Assembly (NCBI GenBank): GCA_036679665.1
Contig: JAZHEJ010000058.1
Location: forward strand, 1 to 64,000
Reading direction: 5' to 3'
Length of the DNA stretch: 64,000 nucleotides
Source: Tethybacter castelli
Lineage (GTDB): Bacteria > Pseudomonadota > Gammaproteobacteria > Tethybacterales > Tethybacteraceae
A program made the position numbers and the translations under genes. The notes beneath the pieces are model-generated. The model was not told where the DNA came from. It did no database searches and saw nothing but the letters and a program-made list of their open reading frames with translations. Below are positions 35,285 to 45,222 of the stretch, piece by piece; the first letter of the stretch is position 1, and the number at the start of each line of letters is the position of its first letter.

Positions 35285-36515
35285 CTCGGTAATTCGGAGC
35301 TTCTTTGGTGATCTGAATATTATGGACGTGTGATTCGCGTACGCTAGCGGCAGACACCCGCACCACCTTTACGGTACGCAGCGAAGGTATATCCGGCCTG
35401 CCCAAATAACCCATGGACGCGCGCAAACCGCCGATGATCTGATTGATCGCGTCATGAGCTCTGCCTTTATACGGAACTCTGCCTTCAACTCCTTCCGGGA
35501 CAAGCTTGTCGGTCGGGGTATCGGGTTTTTGAAAATAGCGCTCGGCGCTGCCTTGAAACATCGCGCCGATCGAACCCATCCCGCGATAAGATTTATACGC
35601 CCGACCTTGATAAAGTTCGATCTCGCCCGGCGCTTCGGTGGTCCCCGCCAACATGCTGCCCACCATCACCGCGTCGGCTCCGGCGGCCAGCGCCTTGGCC
35701 GCGTCGCCGCTAAAGCGAATGCCGCCGTCAGCGATCACTTTGGGCCGTTTACGTCGCTTGGCCGCGGCATCGACCACCAGCGCGTCCACCCGCGCGTCGA
35801 TCAACGCTTGGGCGCGTTCGTGATCTTCCACCCCGACCGCGCCGCCAACCCGCAACTGGCCGAAGGTGTCCTTGCAGGCATGCGGGTAATGTTCAGACAG
35901 CAAAATATCTTTGACCGTCATCAAGCCGCGCAACCGTTGTTTGGCGTCTTCGACGATCACGCTCTCAATGCGATACTTATGCATCAGATCGCGCGCTCGC
36001 GCCAAGCTGGTGTGCGGACGCACGGTAATCAGACGCTCGCGCGGCGTCATCACCTCATGCAGCTTGCGGCGCGTGTTTTTTTCAAAACGCAAATCGCGGT
36101 TGGTAACAATTCCCACCACCACATCGTTGGCAACCACCGGCAAGCCGGAATAGCCGGTGCGCTCTTTGATCGCCCACGCGTCGGCCACGGTCATCTGCGG
36201 GCTGACAAACGCGGGCTCGCTCACCACTCCGCTTTCATGTCGCTTGACTTTCGCGATCTCCGCGGCTTGGCTGGAGCAATCCATATTGCGGTGGACGACC
36301 CCGAGTCCTCCCACTTGCGCTAGTTCAATCGCCATCCGCGATTCGGTTACCCGGTCCATCGCCGCCGACAGAAGCGGAATGCTCAAGAAAAAATTGTCGC
36401 TTTTGCGTAATACCGTCGTAAGATCGGCATCGGCGGGCAACACCGCCGAAGCGTCCGGGACCAGCAGGACATCGTCAAAGGTAAGCGTCAACGGAAACTG
36501 ACGGGATGCTACCAT
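35277..36515 (-). CDS. guaB: IMP dehydrogenase lacking the catalytic loop
   Basis: IMP dehydrogenase oxidises IMP to XMP. Present are the N-terminal [13 protein letters not shown], two CBS repeats ([31 protein letters not shown]), [13 protein letters not shown] and RGMGSIGAM with the C-terminal flap. At about 35760-35771 the text passes from ALVVD directly to [16 protein letters not shown]. About 74 residues are missing, including the GPGSICTTR loop with the nucleophilic Cys. The protein is 412 aa instead of about 487. The deletion is in frame. As written it cannot be active. ATG 36515 is used as start; TTG 36518 is one codon before. Confidence 0.85.
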   Translation of the reverse strand: MVASRQFPLTLTFDDVLLVPDASAVLPADADLTTVLRKSDNFFLSIPLLSAAMDRVTESRMAIELAQVGGLGVVHRNMDCSSQAAEIAKVKRHESGVVSEPAFVSPQMTVADAWAIKERTGYSGLPVVANDVVVGIVTNRDLRFEKNTRRKLHEVMTPRERLITVRPHTSLARARDLMHKYRIESVIVEDAKQRLRGLMTVKDILLSEHYPHACKDTFGQLRVGGAVGVEDHERAQALIDARVDALVVDAAAKRRKRPKVIADGGIRFSGDAAKALAAGADAVMVGSMLAGTTEAPGEIELYQGRAYKSYRGMGSIGAMFQGSAERYFQKPDTPTDKLVPEGVEGRVPYKGRAHDAINQIIGGLRASMGYLGRPDIPSLRTVKVVRVSAASVRESHVHNIQITKEAPNYRVD

Positions 36516-36595
36516 CAAAAGATTTTATACCTTGCGCCGTCCGCCGCGGTAGGTACTGAATTGGCGACGCGTAAAGCGTCCGAAAAATCGAACGA

Positions 36596-37339
36596 TTAAT
36601 GCATATGCAAGCCGCCGTTGACCGCGAATTCCGCGCCGGTGATGTAGCCGGCGTTCTCATCAATCAAAAAAGCGACGGTACGGGCGATTTCACTGGCTTC
36701 GCCGAAACGTTGCACCGGGATGCTGGAACGGATTTTCTCACGCACGTCTTCGCGGATTTTCATGACCAGCTCGGTGGAAATATAACCGGGCGACACCGTG
36801 TTGACGGTTACGCCTTTGCGCACCACTTCTTGGGCCAGCGATTTGGTAAAACCGTGCATACCCGACTTGGCGGCGCTATAGTTGGTCTGGCCGAACTGGC
36901 CTTTGGCGGCGTTCACCGAAGATATGTTCACAATCCGACCGTAGCCGTTTTCGATCATCGGACCGATGAACTGTTTGGTCACGTTGAAGACGCTGGTCAA
37001 ATTGGTGTCAATCACCTCTTGCCATTGTTGCGGCGTCATCTTGGTAAACACCGCGTCGCGGGTGATGCCGGCCATATTGACCAGACACTCAACCGGCCCG
37101 AACTTTTCCGCCACGGCTTTACCAAGTTTTTCGCACGCGTCCCAGTTGACGACATCGCAGTGAAAAACTTCGATGCCCGGATAACCTTCCTGTTCCTGAG
37201 TGTCCTTCCAACGCTTCTCACGCCCGCTGTCATGGACATAGGTCGTCGCGACCTTGTAGCCTTGTTTATGCAAGTAGCGACACATATCGGTGCCAATGCC
37301 GCCCATACCGCCTGTTATCAATACCGTTTTATTGCTCAT
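36596..37339 (-). CDS. phaB: Acetoacetyl-CoA reductase (NADPH)
   Basis: A 247-residue short-chain dehydrogenase that reduces acetoacetyl-CoA to (R)-3-hydroxybutyryl-CoA for PHB. It has the cofactor motif TGGMGGIGTDMCRYL, NMAGITRDA, the catalytic Ser in NISSVN, and YSAAKSG with Tyr and Lys. The C terminus EFAVNGGLHMH is typical of PhaB. An AGGAA ribosome site precedes ATG 37339. It is the last gene of phaC-phaA-phaB; a GACGC/GCGTC hairpin lies just after its stop (about 36568-36582). Confidence 0.93.
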   Translation of the reverse strand: MSNKTVLITGGMGGIGTDMCRYLHKQGYKVATTYVHDSGREKRWKDTQEQEGYPGIEVFHCDVVNWDACEKLGKAVAEKFGPVECLVNMAGITRDAVFTKMTPQQWQEVIDTNLTSVFNVTKQFIGPMIENGYGRIVNISSVNAAKGQFGQTNYSAAKSGMHGFTKSLAQEVVRKGVTVNTVSPGYISTELVMKIREDVREKIRSSIPVQRFGEASEIARTVAFLIDENAGYITGAEFAVNGGLHMH

Positions 37340-37381
37340 TTATCTGTTCCTGATGGAGTTTTTCCTTCTTGCTAAATTTGG

Positions 37382-38529
37382 TTATACATGGGGATTGGTG
37401 AAACACGCCGCGATACCCATGCCCCCGCCGACACATAATGTCGCTAATCCTTTGGCCGCGCCGCGCCGACGCATCTCATGCAGCAAAGTAACCATAACTC
37501 TGCAGCCGGATGCTCCGATCGGATGGCCAAGCGCGATCGCGCCGCCGTTGACGTTAATCTTGGCCGTATCCCAACCCATTTCGCGGTTAACCGCAAGCGC
37601 CTGAGCGGCAAACGCCTCGTTGGCCTCGATCAAATCAAGATCCTCGTGTTTCCACCCCGCTTTGATCAACGCTTTTTGGGAAGCCGGCAACGGGCCCATG
37701 CCCATGATTTTCGGATCAAGGCCGGCTAGCGCCCCGACTTCAAGTACCGCGATTATGTCCTTGTTTTCCGCTTTGGCTTGCTCAACGCTCATCACCACCG
37801 CCGCCGCCGCGCCGTCGTTGATCCCGGACGCGGTGTTTGCAACTTCTCTACCGTAACTCCGGGTTTGGGAAATTCGTCCACCTCAAAAACGACCGGATCG
37901 CCGCGGCGTTGCGGAATCTCCACGGCAACGATCTCGTCGGTGAATTTTCCTTCCTTCTGAGCAGCTTCCGCTTTTTGTTGCGAGCCGGCGGCGAATTCGT
38001 CTTGCTCTTCGCGGCTCAGCTCATATTTTTTGGCGATGTTTTCCGCGGTTACGCCCATATGGTAATCATTGAACACATCCCACAATCCGTCGTTAACCAT
38101 GGTGTCTACCGCGGTGGTGTTACCCAACCTGAAACCGGCGCGCGAGCCGGGTAACGCGTGCGGAGCGTTACTCATGCTTTCTTGACCGCCGGCGACGACG
38201 ACACTGGCGTCGCCGGCGTTTATCGCCTGCGCGGCAAGCAAGATCGCGCGCAGACCGCTGCCGCAAACGTGATTGATGGTCATTGCCGGCGCCGCTTCCG
38301 GAATATCCGCGCCAAGCGCGGCTTGACGCGCCGGATTCATGCCGGCCGCGGCGGTGAGTACCTGACCCATGATCACTTCGCTAACCTGAGCCGGGTCAAC
38401 CTGGGCGCGCGACAGCGCCTCTTTAATCGCTATGCTGCCCAATTGGGAAGCGCTAAGGCCGGCGAGCGAGCCGGACATATTGCCGATCGCGGTGCGACAG
38501 GCTGAGACTATGGCAATGGGTTGGGTCAT
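37382..38529 (-). pseudogene. phaA: Acetyl-CoA acetyltransferase (beta-ketothiolase), frameshifted
   Basis: The thiolase joins two acetyl-CoA for PHB synthesis. The first 230 residues are normal: MTQPIAIVSACRTAIGNMSG, and INHVCGSGLRAILLA with the active-site Cys. Near 37836-37842, after GVTVEKL, the frame is lost. In the next frame NTASGINDGAAAVVMMSVEQ continues to NGGAIALGHPIGASGCRV and LCVGGGMGIAACF, with catalytic His and Cys. About 15 residues normally lying between (the RPAF...GTVTA segment) are missing, so this is a deletion of a length not divisible by three. It is a real gene by content; the break may be an assembly or amplification error. Confidence 0.85.
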
Positions 38530-38557
38530 AATTTAAATTCCTGGCCGGGCACTTTTG

Positions 38558-40312
38558 TCAGTTAATGGGTGGCAACGCCGAGGACACATAGGTTCCGGGC
38601 GCGTCCTGCAAAGGTCTAAATTTGTAGTTGCCGGCCTGCTTGGCCGCCGCGACCTTGCCGCTCGAGCTTTTGTTCAACCACTTTACATAGCGGTCCCACC
38701 AGCTGCCGTCAACATGCCGTGCGCCTTTGACCCACTGTTGAGGGTTCTTTGGCAACGCGCCGCTTTTTTTGGCGCATTGGTAATGGCCTTTTTTCTTGGT
38801 GGGCGGACTGACTATCCCGGCGACATGCCCGGATGAAGCAAGCACAAAATCAATCTTGTCGCCCAGCAAAAGCGCTGAAGCGTAGGCGGCCTGCCACGGC
38901 ACGATATGGTCGCGTTGGGTGGCGATCACCATCCCCGGCAAAGCCAAGTTGTCAAACCGCACTTTGCTGCCGCACACTTTAATCTTCCCGTTTTTCAGAT
39001 CATTTTCCAGGTAGGTGCGGCGCAGATACCAAGCGTACATTTTGCCGGGCAAATTGGTCGCGTCGCCGTTCCAGTGCAATATGTCGAACGGCGCCGGAGT
39101 TTCACCTAGCATGTAGTTGCGCACCACATAAGGCCAGACCAGATCATCCGGGCGCAAATAGGCGAAAGTCCGTTGCAGATCAAGCCCGGAAAACAATCCG
39201 CCATCGCGGAATTTTTCGTCCTGGGCATCCACAAAACTTCGTTCGACAAAAAGTCCCACCGTGCCGGTGTCGCAGAAATCCAAAAAGGAAGTCAGCAACG
39301 ACATGCTCGCGGCCGCGTTTTGTTTGTTGGATTTCATCACCGACAGCGCGCAAGCCAACAAGGTGCCGCCGATGCAGTAACCCAACGTATGCACTTTGGC
39401 CTGTTTGCTGATCTGACCGACAATGTCGATGGCTTCGATCACGCCGGAAGCGACATAATCGTCCCATTCAAGTTGCGCATGCTCAGCGGCGGCGTTTACC
39501 CATGAAATCAAAAACACCCGATTGCCGCTATCGACTAGATACTTGATCAGCGAGTTGTGCTCCGACAAATCCAAAATGTAGTATTTGTTGATGCACGGAG
39601 GTACGACCAGCAAAGGTTTGGCGTTAACCTTGGCGGTGGTGGGCGCGTATTCGATCAGTTGCATCAAATGGTTCTGGAACACCACTTTACCGGCGGTGGT
39701 GGCCACGGTTTCGCCGATCGTAAACGCCCCGGGCGGAGTGTGGGAAATAGCTCCTTTTTGCAAATCGTGCAGGTAATTTTCAAAACCGCGCTGCAAGTTT
39801 TTGCCGCCGCTTTCCAACGTGGCGTCGATCACCTCCGGGTTGGTGGACGCATAGTTGGTCGGCGCCATGGCGCTGATCAGCTGCTCGATGATAAAGTCCA
39901 CCGCTTTTTGCTCGGTTTCATCCAGCTCAACCTGAGCGGACGCCTCGCGCAGCAGCTTGCTGTTGAGTTCATAGTTTTCACGCAGATAGCGGTAAAACGG
40001 ATTGGTGGTCCATTTTTCATGGGCAAAGCGGCGATCTTTGTTAGCGGGCTTATCCGCAGGCTCCGCGCCGTTGCCGCTTTTGGCAATTTCCATCAGCATT
40101 TCGCTTTGGCGGACGGTATGAGTCCGAAACAGCTCGGTCATCGCCTCAGGATTGCTAGCTAGCGCGCCGACAAATTTGTTCCAAGCGTCCGCAAATCGAT
40201 TGTCGCTGCATTTGCCAGCCAAGATTTGTGAAAACCCGGCGAATTGCTTAAAAAGCTCGTCGGCGCTCATGTTGCCTGCGAGCTGAGGCGTATCTTGGTT
40301 CGATGCGGACAT
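38558..40312 (-). CDS. phaC: Class I poly(3-hydroxyalkanoate) synthase
   Basis: A 584-residue polymerase that builds PHB from 3-hydroxybutyryl-CoA on granules. The lipase-like box is LGYCIGGTLLACAL with the nucleophilic Cys; WNGDATNLPGKMYAWYLR and SGHVAGIVSPP carry the catalytic Asp region and His. The N-terminal domain (NPFYRYLRENYELNSKLLRE) is as in class I synthases. It heads phaC-phaA-phaB and diverges from infC. The upstream region has a TGCA-rich palindrome. Confidence 0.95.
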   Translation of the reverse strand: MSASNQDTPQLAGNMSADELFKQFAGFSQILAGKCSDNRFADAWNKFVGALASNPEAMTELFRTHTVRQSEMLMEIAKSGNGAEPADKPANKDRRFAHEKWTTNPFYRYLRENYELNSKLLREASAQVELDETEQKAVDFIIEQLISAMAPTNYASTNPEVIDATLESGGKNLQRGFENYLHDLQKGAISHTPPGAFTIGETVATTAGKVVFQNHLMQLIEYAPTTAKVNAKPLLVVPPCINKYYILDLSEHNSLIKYLVDSGNRVFLISWVNAAAEHAQLEWDDYVASGVIEAIDIVGQISKQAKVHTLGYCIGGTLLACALSVMKSNKQNAAASMSLLTSFLDFCDTGTVGLFVERSFVDAQDEKFRDGGLFSGLDLQRTFAYLRPDDLVWPYVVRNYMLGETPAPFDILHWNGDATNLPGKMYAWYLRRTYLENDLKNGKIKVCGSKVRFDNLALPGMVIATQRDHIVPWQAAYASALLLGDKIDFVLASSGHVAGIVSPPTKKKGHYQCAKKSGALPKNPQQWVKGARHVDGSWWDRYVKWLNKSSSGKVAAAKQAGNYKFRPLQDAPGTYVSSALPPIN

Positions 40313-40328
40313 GAATCAAATGCAATTA

Positions 40329-40343
40329 TATTGCACTGCAATA
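40329..40343. promoter_or_regulatory. 15-bp palindrome upstream of phaC
   Basis: Perfect TATTGCA-C-TGCAATA, 16 bp before the phaC start codon. The TGC...GCA core recalls operators of PhaR-type repressors of PHB genes. A phaR gene is not in the window, so the assignment is only suggestive. Confidence 0.45.
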
Positions 40344-40433
40344 ATATAATCGTTATTTTGGCGTTATATTTGCTCACACTCTATATTGGCAATGGATTTT
40401 TGCCCCGCAATACTCGCTCCAAATATTTCAAAA

Positions 40434-40453
40434 CGCCATATGAGCATATGGCG
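40434..40453. promoter_or_regulatory. 20-bp palindrome in the phaC/infC intergenic region
   Basis: Arms CGCCATATG and CATATGGCG are perfect, separated by AG. It lies 121 bp upstream of phaC and 134 bp upstream of the infC promoter -35 box. A smaller GGTTC/GAACC repeat is at about 40487-40499. The rest of 40313-40567 is AT-rich without a gene. Confidence 0.4.
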
Positions 40454-40567
40454 CTAAACTTAATTCACCGCATATAGTGTTTTTGGTTCATAGAACCTGA
40501 TTAAGTCATTGTTGTATATAGCGTTACGGAAAAACAACAACAGTGATATGAACATTGCGATTGTTGT

Positions 40568-40594
40568 TTGCACGCTATTTTTGGTGCTTATAAT
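40568..40594 (+). promoter_or_regulatory. Putative sigma-70 promoter of infC
   Basis: TTGCAC at 40568-40573 and a consensus TATAAT at 40589-40594 with a 15-bp spacer. A 9-bp inverted repeat, AAACAACAA (40532-40540) with TTGTTGTTT (40561-40569), overlaps the -35 box. infC has no thrS upstream here, so it needs its own promoter. Confidence 0.6.
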
Positions 40595-40633
40595 GCCTGT
40601 GACACTTATGGCAAATCACCAGCTAATCACGCT

Positions 40634-41215
40634 TTGCGAATAAACGAGCAAATCGACGCCAAAGTCGTACGTCTGATTGATGAAAACGGCGGTCAGCTAG
40701 GCATAATCAATATCAGTGAAGCGTTGGCCGTAGCCAATGATAAGAAACTTGATCTTGTCGAAATCGCACCCAACGATAAACCGATCGTGTGCAAGTTGCT
40801 CGACTACGGACGCTTCGCATACCAAAAAAAGAAAAAACGCAGCGAAAACAAATCGCGGCAACGCGGCACCTCCACCAAAATGGTCAAGTTCCGGCCCAAC
40901 ACCTTCCGCGGCGACTTGCAAGTCAAGTTGCAAAAGATACGTCGTTTTTTAAACGACGGCGACAAGGTCAAAGTGGTGATGCAGTTTCGCGGGCGCGAAA
41001 TTATTCATACCCAACAAGGCTTTGAGGTGTTCAAGCATCTAGCCGAAGAGCTTAGCGACTGTGGCAGCATCGACATGGCTCCGGTCGCTGAAGGTAAATT
41101 TATCAACATGATGTTTGCGCCGCTGCCTAGCCGGCAACGCGAGCAAAAAAAATCCCCTGACAACGGCAAACCCAACAACAAGCTAAACGGCAACGGCAAT
41201 CAACCCGCCGCTTAG
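40634..41215 (+). CDS. infC: Translation initiation factor IF-3
   Basis: IF-3 binds the 30S subunit and checks start codons. The protein shows RINEQIDAKVVRLIDENGGQ, LDLVEIAPNDKPIVCKLLDY, the linker YQKKKKRSENKS and C-domain MVKFRPNTFRGDLQVKL and GREIIHTQQGF, with a basic, Asn-rich tail. No ATG lies in frame. TTG 40634 is the nearest standard codon before RINEQ; TTG 40568 would lie inside the promoter. ATG 40608 (MANHQLIT) is one base out of frame and could be the true start if a base is miscalled. Non-AUG starts are normal for infC, which autoregulates through them. Confidence 0.85.
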   Translation: MRINEQIDAKVVRLIDENGGQLGIINISEALAVANDKKLDLVEIAPNDKPIVCKLLDYGRFAYQKKKKRSENKSRQRGTSTKMVKFRPNTFRGDLQVKLQKIRRFLNDGDKVKVVMQFRGREIIHTQQGFEVFKHLAEELSDCGSIDMAPVAEGKFINMMFAPLPSRQREQKKSPDNGKPNNKLNGNGNQPAA

Positions 41216-41233
41216 GCGCGGCCGCGTTTTTTT
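41207..41233 (+). terminator. Weak hairpin with T tract after infC
   Basis: GCCGC (41207-41211) can pair with GCGGC (41218-41222); seven T follow at 41227-41233. The stem spans the infC stop codon. It could attenuate read-through into rpmI, but infC-rpmI-rplT are usually cotranscribed. Confidence 0.35.
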
Positions 41234-41286
41234 GCCTAGCGGTTACGCTACAATTTGCGTTTTAATATTTACTTAGCCGTCGCACC

Positions 41287-41484
41287 ATGCCCAAAATGAA
41301 AACCAACCGCGCCGCCGCGAAACGCTTTCGCAGCAACGGCGGTGGCAGCTTGCGCCATGGACGAACCAACAAACGTCATTTGCTGACCCACAAGTCGGCG
41401 CGACGCCGACGCCAGTTGCGCGGTTGCGCCGCGGTCGGCAAATCTAATTTGGCTTCGCTCAAAGCGATGTTGCCTTACTCCTAA
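41287..41484 (+). CDS. rpmI: 50S ribosomal protein L35
   Basis: A 65-residue basic protein: [20 protein letters not shown], then [20 protein letters not shown], the bL35 pattern. It lies between infC and rplT as in most bacteria, 11 bp before rplT. Confidence 0.95.
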   Translation: MPKMKTNRAAAKRFRSNGGGSLRHGRTNKRHLLTHKSARRRRQLRGCAAVGKSNLASLKAMLPYS

Positions 41485-41495
41485 AGAGCCGCACC

Positions 41496-41855
41496 ATGCC
41501 TCGTTCAACCAACGGACAATCTTCGCATCGGCGCCACCGTAAAGTAGTCGCTCGCGCCAAAGGTTATCGCGGCCGGCGTAAAAATGTGTTTCGCGTCGCC
41601 AACCAGGCGGTGCTTAAAGCCGGCCAATACGCCTATCGCGACCGTCGTACCCGCAAGCGCCAGATGCGCGCTTTGTGGATCACTCGCGTTAACGCCGCCG
41701 CCCGGCAATCAGGTATGACCTATCGCTCTTTCATCCACGGATTAGACAAAGCTTCCATTAAGCTTGATCGGCGGGTGCTTGCGGATTTAGCGGTGCACAA
41801 TCCCGCGGGCTTTGCCAAGCTGGTCAATAGCGCAAAAGAAACCCTGGCTAAATAA
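41496..41855 (+). CDS. rplT: 50S ribosomal protein L20
   Basis: A 119-residue bL20 protein that binds 23S rRNA early in assembly and represses rpmI-rplT translation in E. coli. Seen: [40 protein letters not shown], and [20 protein letters not shown]. Length is standard. pheS follows 7 bp later. Confidence 0.96.
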   Translation: MPRSTNGQSSHRRHRKVVARAKGYRGRRKNVFRVANQAVLKAGQYAYRDRRTRKRQMRALWITRVNAAARQSGMTYRSFIHGLDKASIKLDRRVLADLAVHNPAGFAKLVNSAKETLAK

Positions 41856-41862
41856 TTAGCCC

Positions 41863-42846
41863 ATGCTCGACGACGAGCAAGCGCTACTGGATGACGCGCG
41901 TACCGCGCTTGAACGCGCAGGTTTGGATGATCTTGATCAAGTCAAATCGGCTTATCTAGGCAAACAAGGACTTATCAGCAAGCAATTGCGTTCGATCGGC
42001 GCGTTGCCTAGCGAACAGCGCGGACCGGCCGGCGCGCGGCTAAATTTGCTGCGTAAGCAATTTGAACAGCTGTTTGACGACCGGGTGCGCGTTTTGCGCG
42101 ATCAGGCCGTGATGCAACGTCTGAACCGAACCGGAATCGACGTAACTTTGCCCGGCCGCGGCGATAACGGCGGCTCCAAACATCCGGTAACCCACGTTAC
42201 CGAACGCGCGGTGGCAATTTTCGGTTCGCTGGGTTTTATCGTCGCCGACGGGCCTGAGATCGAAGACGACTTCCATAATTTCGAAGCCTTGAACCATCCT
42301 CCGGATCATCCGGCGCGCTCGGCGCATGACACGTTTTATTTTGCCGATGGTCGCATGTTGCGCACTCACACCTCACCGGTGCAAATTCGTCACATGCTCA
42401 AGCACCAACCGCCACTTAGGGTTATCGCGCCCGGCAAGGTCTACCGCAACGACAACGACGCCACTCATTCGCCGATGTTCCATCAGGTCGAAGGACTGTG
42501 GGTGGATGACCAGGTGCGTTTTTCCGACCTGAAAGGAATCTTGCTTGCTTTTTTTCGGCAATTTTTTGAAGACGAAAGCATCGAAATCAGGTTTCGTCCT
42601 TCCTACTTCCCTTTTACCGAGCCTTCCGCTGAAGTTGACATCCGGCGGCGTGGCGACTGGTTGGAAATCACCGGTTGCGGCATGGTCCATCCCAACGTTC
42701 TTCACTCTTCAAACATAGATCCGCAACAGTATCAGGGGTTTGCGTTCGGGATTGGAATTGACCGTCTGGCCATGTTGCTGTACGGCATTTCAGACCTGCG
42801 GTTGCTGTTTGAAAACGATGTGCGTTTTTTGCGCCAGTTCAGATAA
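41863..42846 (+). CDS. pheS: Phenylalanine-tRNA ligase alpha subunit
   Basis: A 327-residue class II synthetase subunit. The N-terminal coiled coil binds tRNA. The catalytic core has [39 protein letters not shown] (motif 1/2 region), [19 protein letters not shown], and [20 protein letters not shown] to [18 protein letters not shown] (motif 3). The final codon is followed directly by the pheT ATG, so the two are translationally coupled. Confidence 0.96.
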   Translation: MLDDEQALLDDARTALERAGLDDLDQVKSAYLGKQGLISKQLRSIGALPSEQRGPAGARLNLLRKQFEQLFDDRVRVLRDQAVMQRLNRTGIDVTLPGRGDNGGSKHPVTHVTERAVAIFGSLGFIVADGPEIEDDFHNFEALNHPPDHPARSAHDTFYFADGRMLRTHTSPVQIRHMLKHQPPLRVIAPGKVYRNDNDATHSPMFHQVEGLWVDDQVRFSDLKGILLAFFRQFFEDESIEIRFRPSYFPFTEPSAEVDIRRRGDWLEITGCGMVHPNVLHSSNIDPQQYQGFAFGIGIDRLAMLLYGISDLRLLFENDVRFLRQFR

Positions 42847-45222
42847 ATGTTGGTAAGTTGCAACTGGTTGCGGGAGTTCGTACCGCAGTTGCCTGCGCCG
42901 GCAAAACTCGAACAAATTCTGACCGACATCGGCCTTGAGGTTGAAGCTAGTCATATCGCCGGCCCGGAACTGGATAATGTGGTGGCCGGGATAATATTGG
43001 CGGACGGTAAACGAACATCCAATCAAGTTTGTAGCGTAGACATCGGCCGCGAGCGCCCGCTGCAGATTGTGTGCACGGCGCCCAACGCCACGAAGAACAA
43101 ACGCGTCGCGGTCGCGCTGGTCGGGGCGCAAATACTCGGACACACCATCGCTAGCCGCGAAATCAAAGGCGTTGTCTCCGAAGGCATGATGTGTTCCGCC
43201 GCTGAGCTTAGGCTAGGCGACGACCGCAAACTGATTATTGAACTAGAGCGTGACGTCCGGCCGGGTACGCCGCTTGGGACTTTGCTGGAAACCGACGATC
43301 ATGTGTTCGATGTTGCTGTAACCCCTAACCGCGGCGACTGGCTTAGCATGTTGGGCATCGGTCGCGAGTTGGCCGCCAAATCCACGTTAAAGCTGCGTGG
43401 CGTTCATGCGGCAAGCCCGATCAAGCGCACTGATGCGACCGCAATCCATCAGGTGCGCATTGATGAATCCGCGGCCCGCGCTTGTCCTAAATTCGCCTGT
43501 TTGCCAATCAGCAACGTCAATGCCAACGCTCACACTCCGGCGTTGATTTGTCAGCGTCTGCTGCGCTGCGGCGTGCGCCCGGTTTCAATCATCGTTGATT
43601 TAACCAATTACGTGATGCTTGAACTAGGCCAGCCCCTCCATGCGTTTGATCGCAACCGGCTAAGCGGCGACCTGGCGGTGCGCATGGGCCGCGAAGGTGA
43701 AAAACTTGAACTGATCGACAAAACCATAGCCAAGCTGTCTGATCGTTATTTGGTGGTGGCTGATGACGCCCAAGCCCAAGCGATTGGCGGCGTGATGGGT
43801 GGTATGGCAAGTTCGATCACCGCCGCGACCACCGATATCTTGCTTGAAGCGGCCCATTTCACTCCCGCGACGATTCGCGGGCGCACGCGCGAACTGAACA
43901 TCAGCTCAGAAGCGGCGTTTCGCTTTGAGCGCGGCGTAAACCCTAACCTGTGCGAAATTGCGTTGTGGCGCGCCGCCCGATTGATCAAGCGTTATTGCGG
44001 CGGCACCGTAGGTTCGCTAAATGTCGCCGGAGCAACACCGCAAGCGGCTGAAGCGGTAAAGCTGGAACATGGTCAAATCAAAAAATTGACCGGCATGGCC
44101 GTATCACTAAGCGAAGCTGCGCGACGCCTAAAAGCGCTGGGATTTAATATCTCCCGCCAACGCAAAACACTCACTACGGTAAGTCCTCCATGGCGCTTCG
44201 ACATCGAACGTAAAGAAGATCTGATCGAAGAAATCATTCGCTTTGGCGGCTACAGCTCGCTACCGACGACGATGCCGCAACTTACCGGTACGTTTGTGGC
44301 GGCGCCACAGCGTTTGATTGACGCGACTATGGCGCGCGACCGCCTCGCCCATGACGGCTATCAAGAAATCATTACCTATGCGTTTGTACGTCCGCACTGG
44401 GAGCAAGATTTCTACGCCAATAATCAACCTTTTGTACTGACCAACCCGTTGTCCGAAGAACTGAGCGCGATGCGGTCGGGGTTGTTCGGCGGACTGATCG
44501 ACCGCGCGATCTATAACCAGCGGCGACGCCAAGAAAGCCTGCGCTTGTTTGAAATCGGACGTTGCTTCAACGCGAAGGACGATACGCAGCCGCTTTTAAT
44601 TGGTGGACTCGGCTGGGGCAAAGTCGGGAACGCGTTGTGGGACGACCAAAAACACAACTACGATTTTTTTGACGCGCGCGGCAGTCTTACCCGCCTGTTG
44701 CCGGGCGATGAACTTGAACTAGAAACCTTGCAAGATCATCCGGCGTTGCACCCGGGACGTGCCGCGACAATCTTGCGGTACGGCAAACAAATCGGCATCG
44801 TCGGCGAGTTGCATCCGGCCTTGCTGGATAAACATCGCTACCCGCTAGACCCCGCCCCGGTGGTGTTCGAACTGGATCTGGATCTGCTTATTAACCAAGT
44901 GCGCAACTTCGCTTTTGAGCCTTTTGGCAAACTGCCGCTGGTGCGGCGCGATCTGGCGGTGATTGTCGACAATCAAACCACTGCCGCGCAATTGGTAAAA
45001 TCAGTTGCGGGAGTAAAAGTAAAAGGATTTCCTGAGATTGCGGAAATTCAGGTTTTCGACAATTTCAGTGGCGGAAATATCATAAGTGGTAAACGTAGTA
45101 TGGGAATCCGGATAACAATGCAAGGGAATGAAGAAAATATGGTTGAAGATCGGATTAATGAAATTATGCTGGCGATTACCAACCAGTTGCAAAACGACTA
45201 CCAAGCGGAGGTGCGCATTTAA
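42847..45222 (+). CDS. pheT: Phenylalanine-tRNA ligase beta subunit
   Basis: A 791-residue partner of PheS. It has the EMAP-like tRNA-binding domain (VVAGIILADGKRTSNQVCSV), the B3/B4 editing domain (VTPNRGDWLSMLGIGRELAA; LTNYVMLELGQPLHAFDR), the B5 domain (KKLTGMAVSLSEAARRLKAL), the catalytic-like core and a C-terminal FDX-ACB anticodon-binding domain (FGKLPLVRRDLAVIVDN). Length is normal. The stop overlaps the ihfA start as TAATG. Confidence 0.95.
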   Translation: MLVSCNWLREFVPQLPAPAKLEQILTDIGLEVEASHIAGPELDNVVAGIILADGKRTSNQVCSVDIGRERPLQIVCTAPNATKNKRVAVALVGAQILGHTIASREIKGVVSEGMMCSAAELRLGDDRKLIIELERDVRPGTPLGTLLETDDHVFDVAVTPNRGDWLSMLGIGRELAAKSTLKLRGVHAASPIKRTDATAIHQVRIDESAARACPKFACLPISNVNANAHTPALICQRLLRCGVRPVSIIVDLTNYVMLELGQPLHAFDRNRLSGDLAVRMGREGEKLELIDKTIAKLSDRYLVVADDAQAQAIGGVMGGMASSITAATTDILLEAAHFTPATIRGRTRELNISSEAAFRFERGVNPNLCEIALWRAARLIKRYCGGTVGSLNVAGATPQAAEAVKLEHGQIKKLTGMAVSLSEAARRLKALGFNISRQRKTLTTVSPPWRFDIERKEDLIEEIIRFGGYSSLPTTMPQLTGTFVAAPQRLIDATMARDRLAHDGYQEIITYAFVRPHWEQDFYANNQPFVLTNPLSEELSAMRSGLFGGLIDRAIYNQRRRQESLRLFEIGRCFNAKDDTQPLLIGGLGWGKVGNALWDDQKHNYDFFDARGSLTRLLPGDELELETLQDHPALHPGRAATILRYGKQIGIVGELHPALLDKHRYPLDPAPVVFELDLDLLINQVRNFAFEPFGKLPLVRRDLAVIVDNQTTAAQLVKSVAGVKVKGFPEIAEIQVFDNFSGGNIISGKRSMGIRITMQGNEENMVEDRINEIMLAITNQLQNDYQAEVRI

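Noticed and set aside
36568..36582. Intrinsic terminator after phaB (GACGC/GCGTC)
   Set aside because: Only five base pairs and no T tract on the transcript side; recorded in the phaB entry only.
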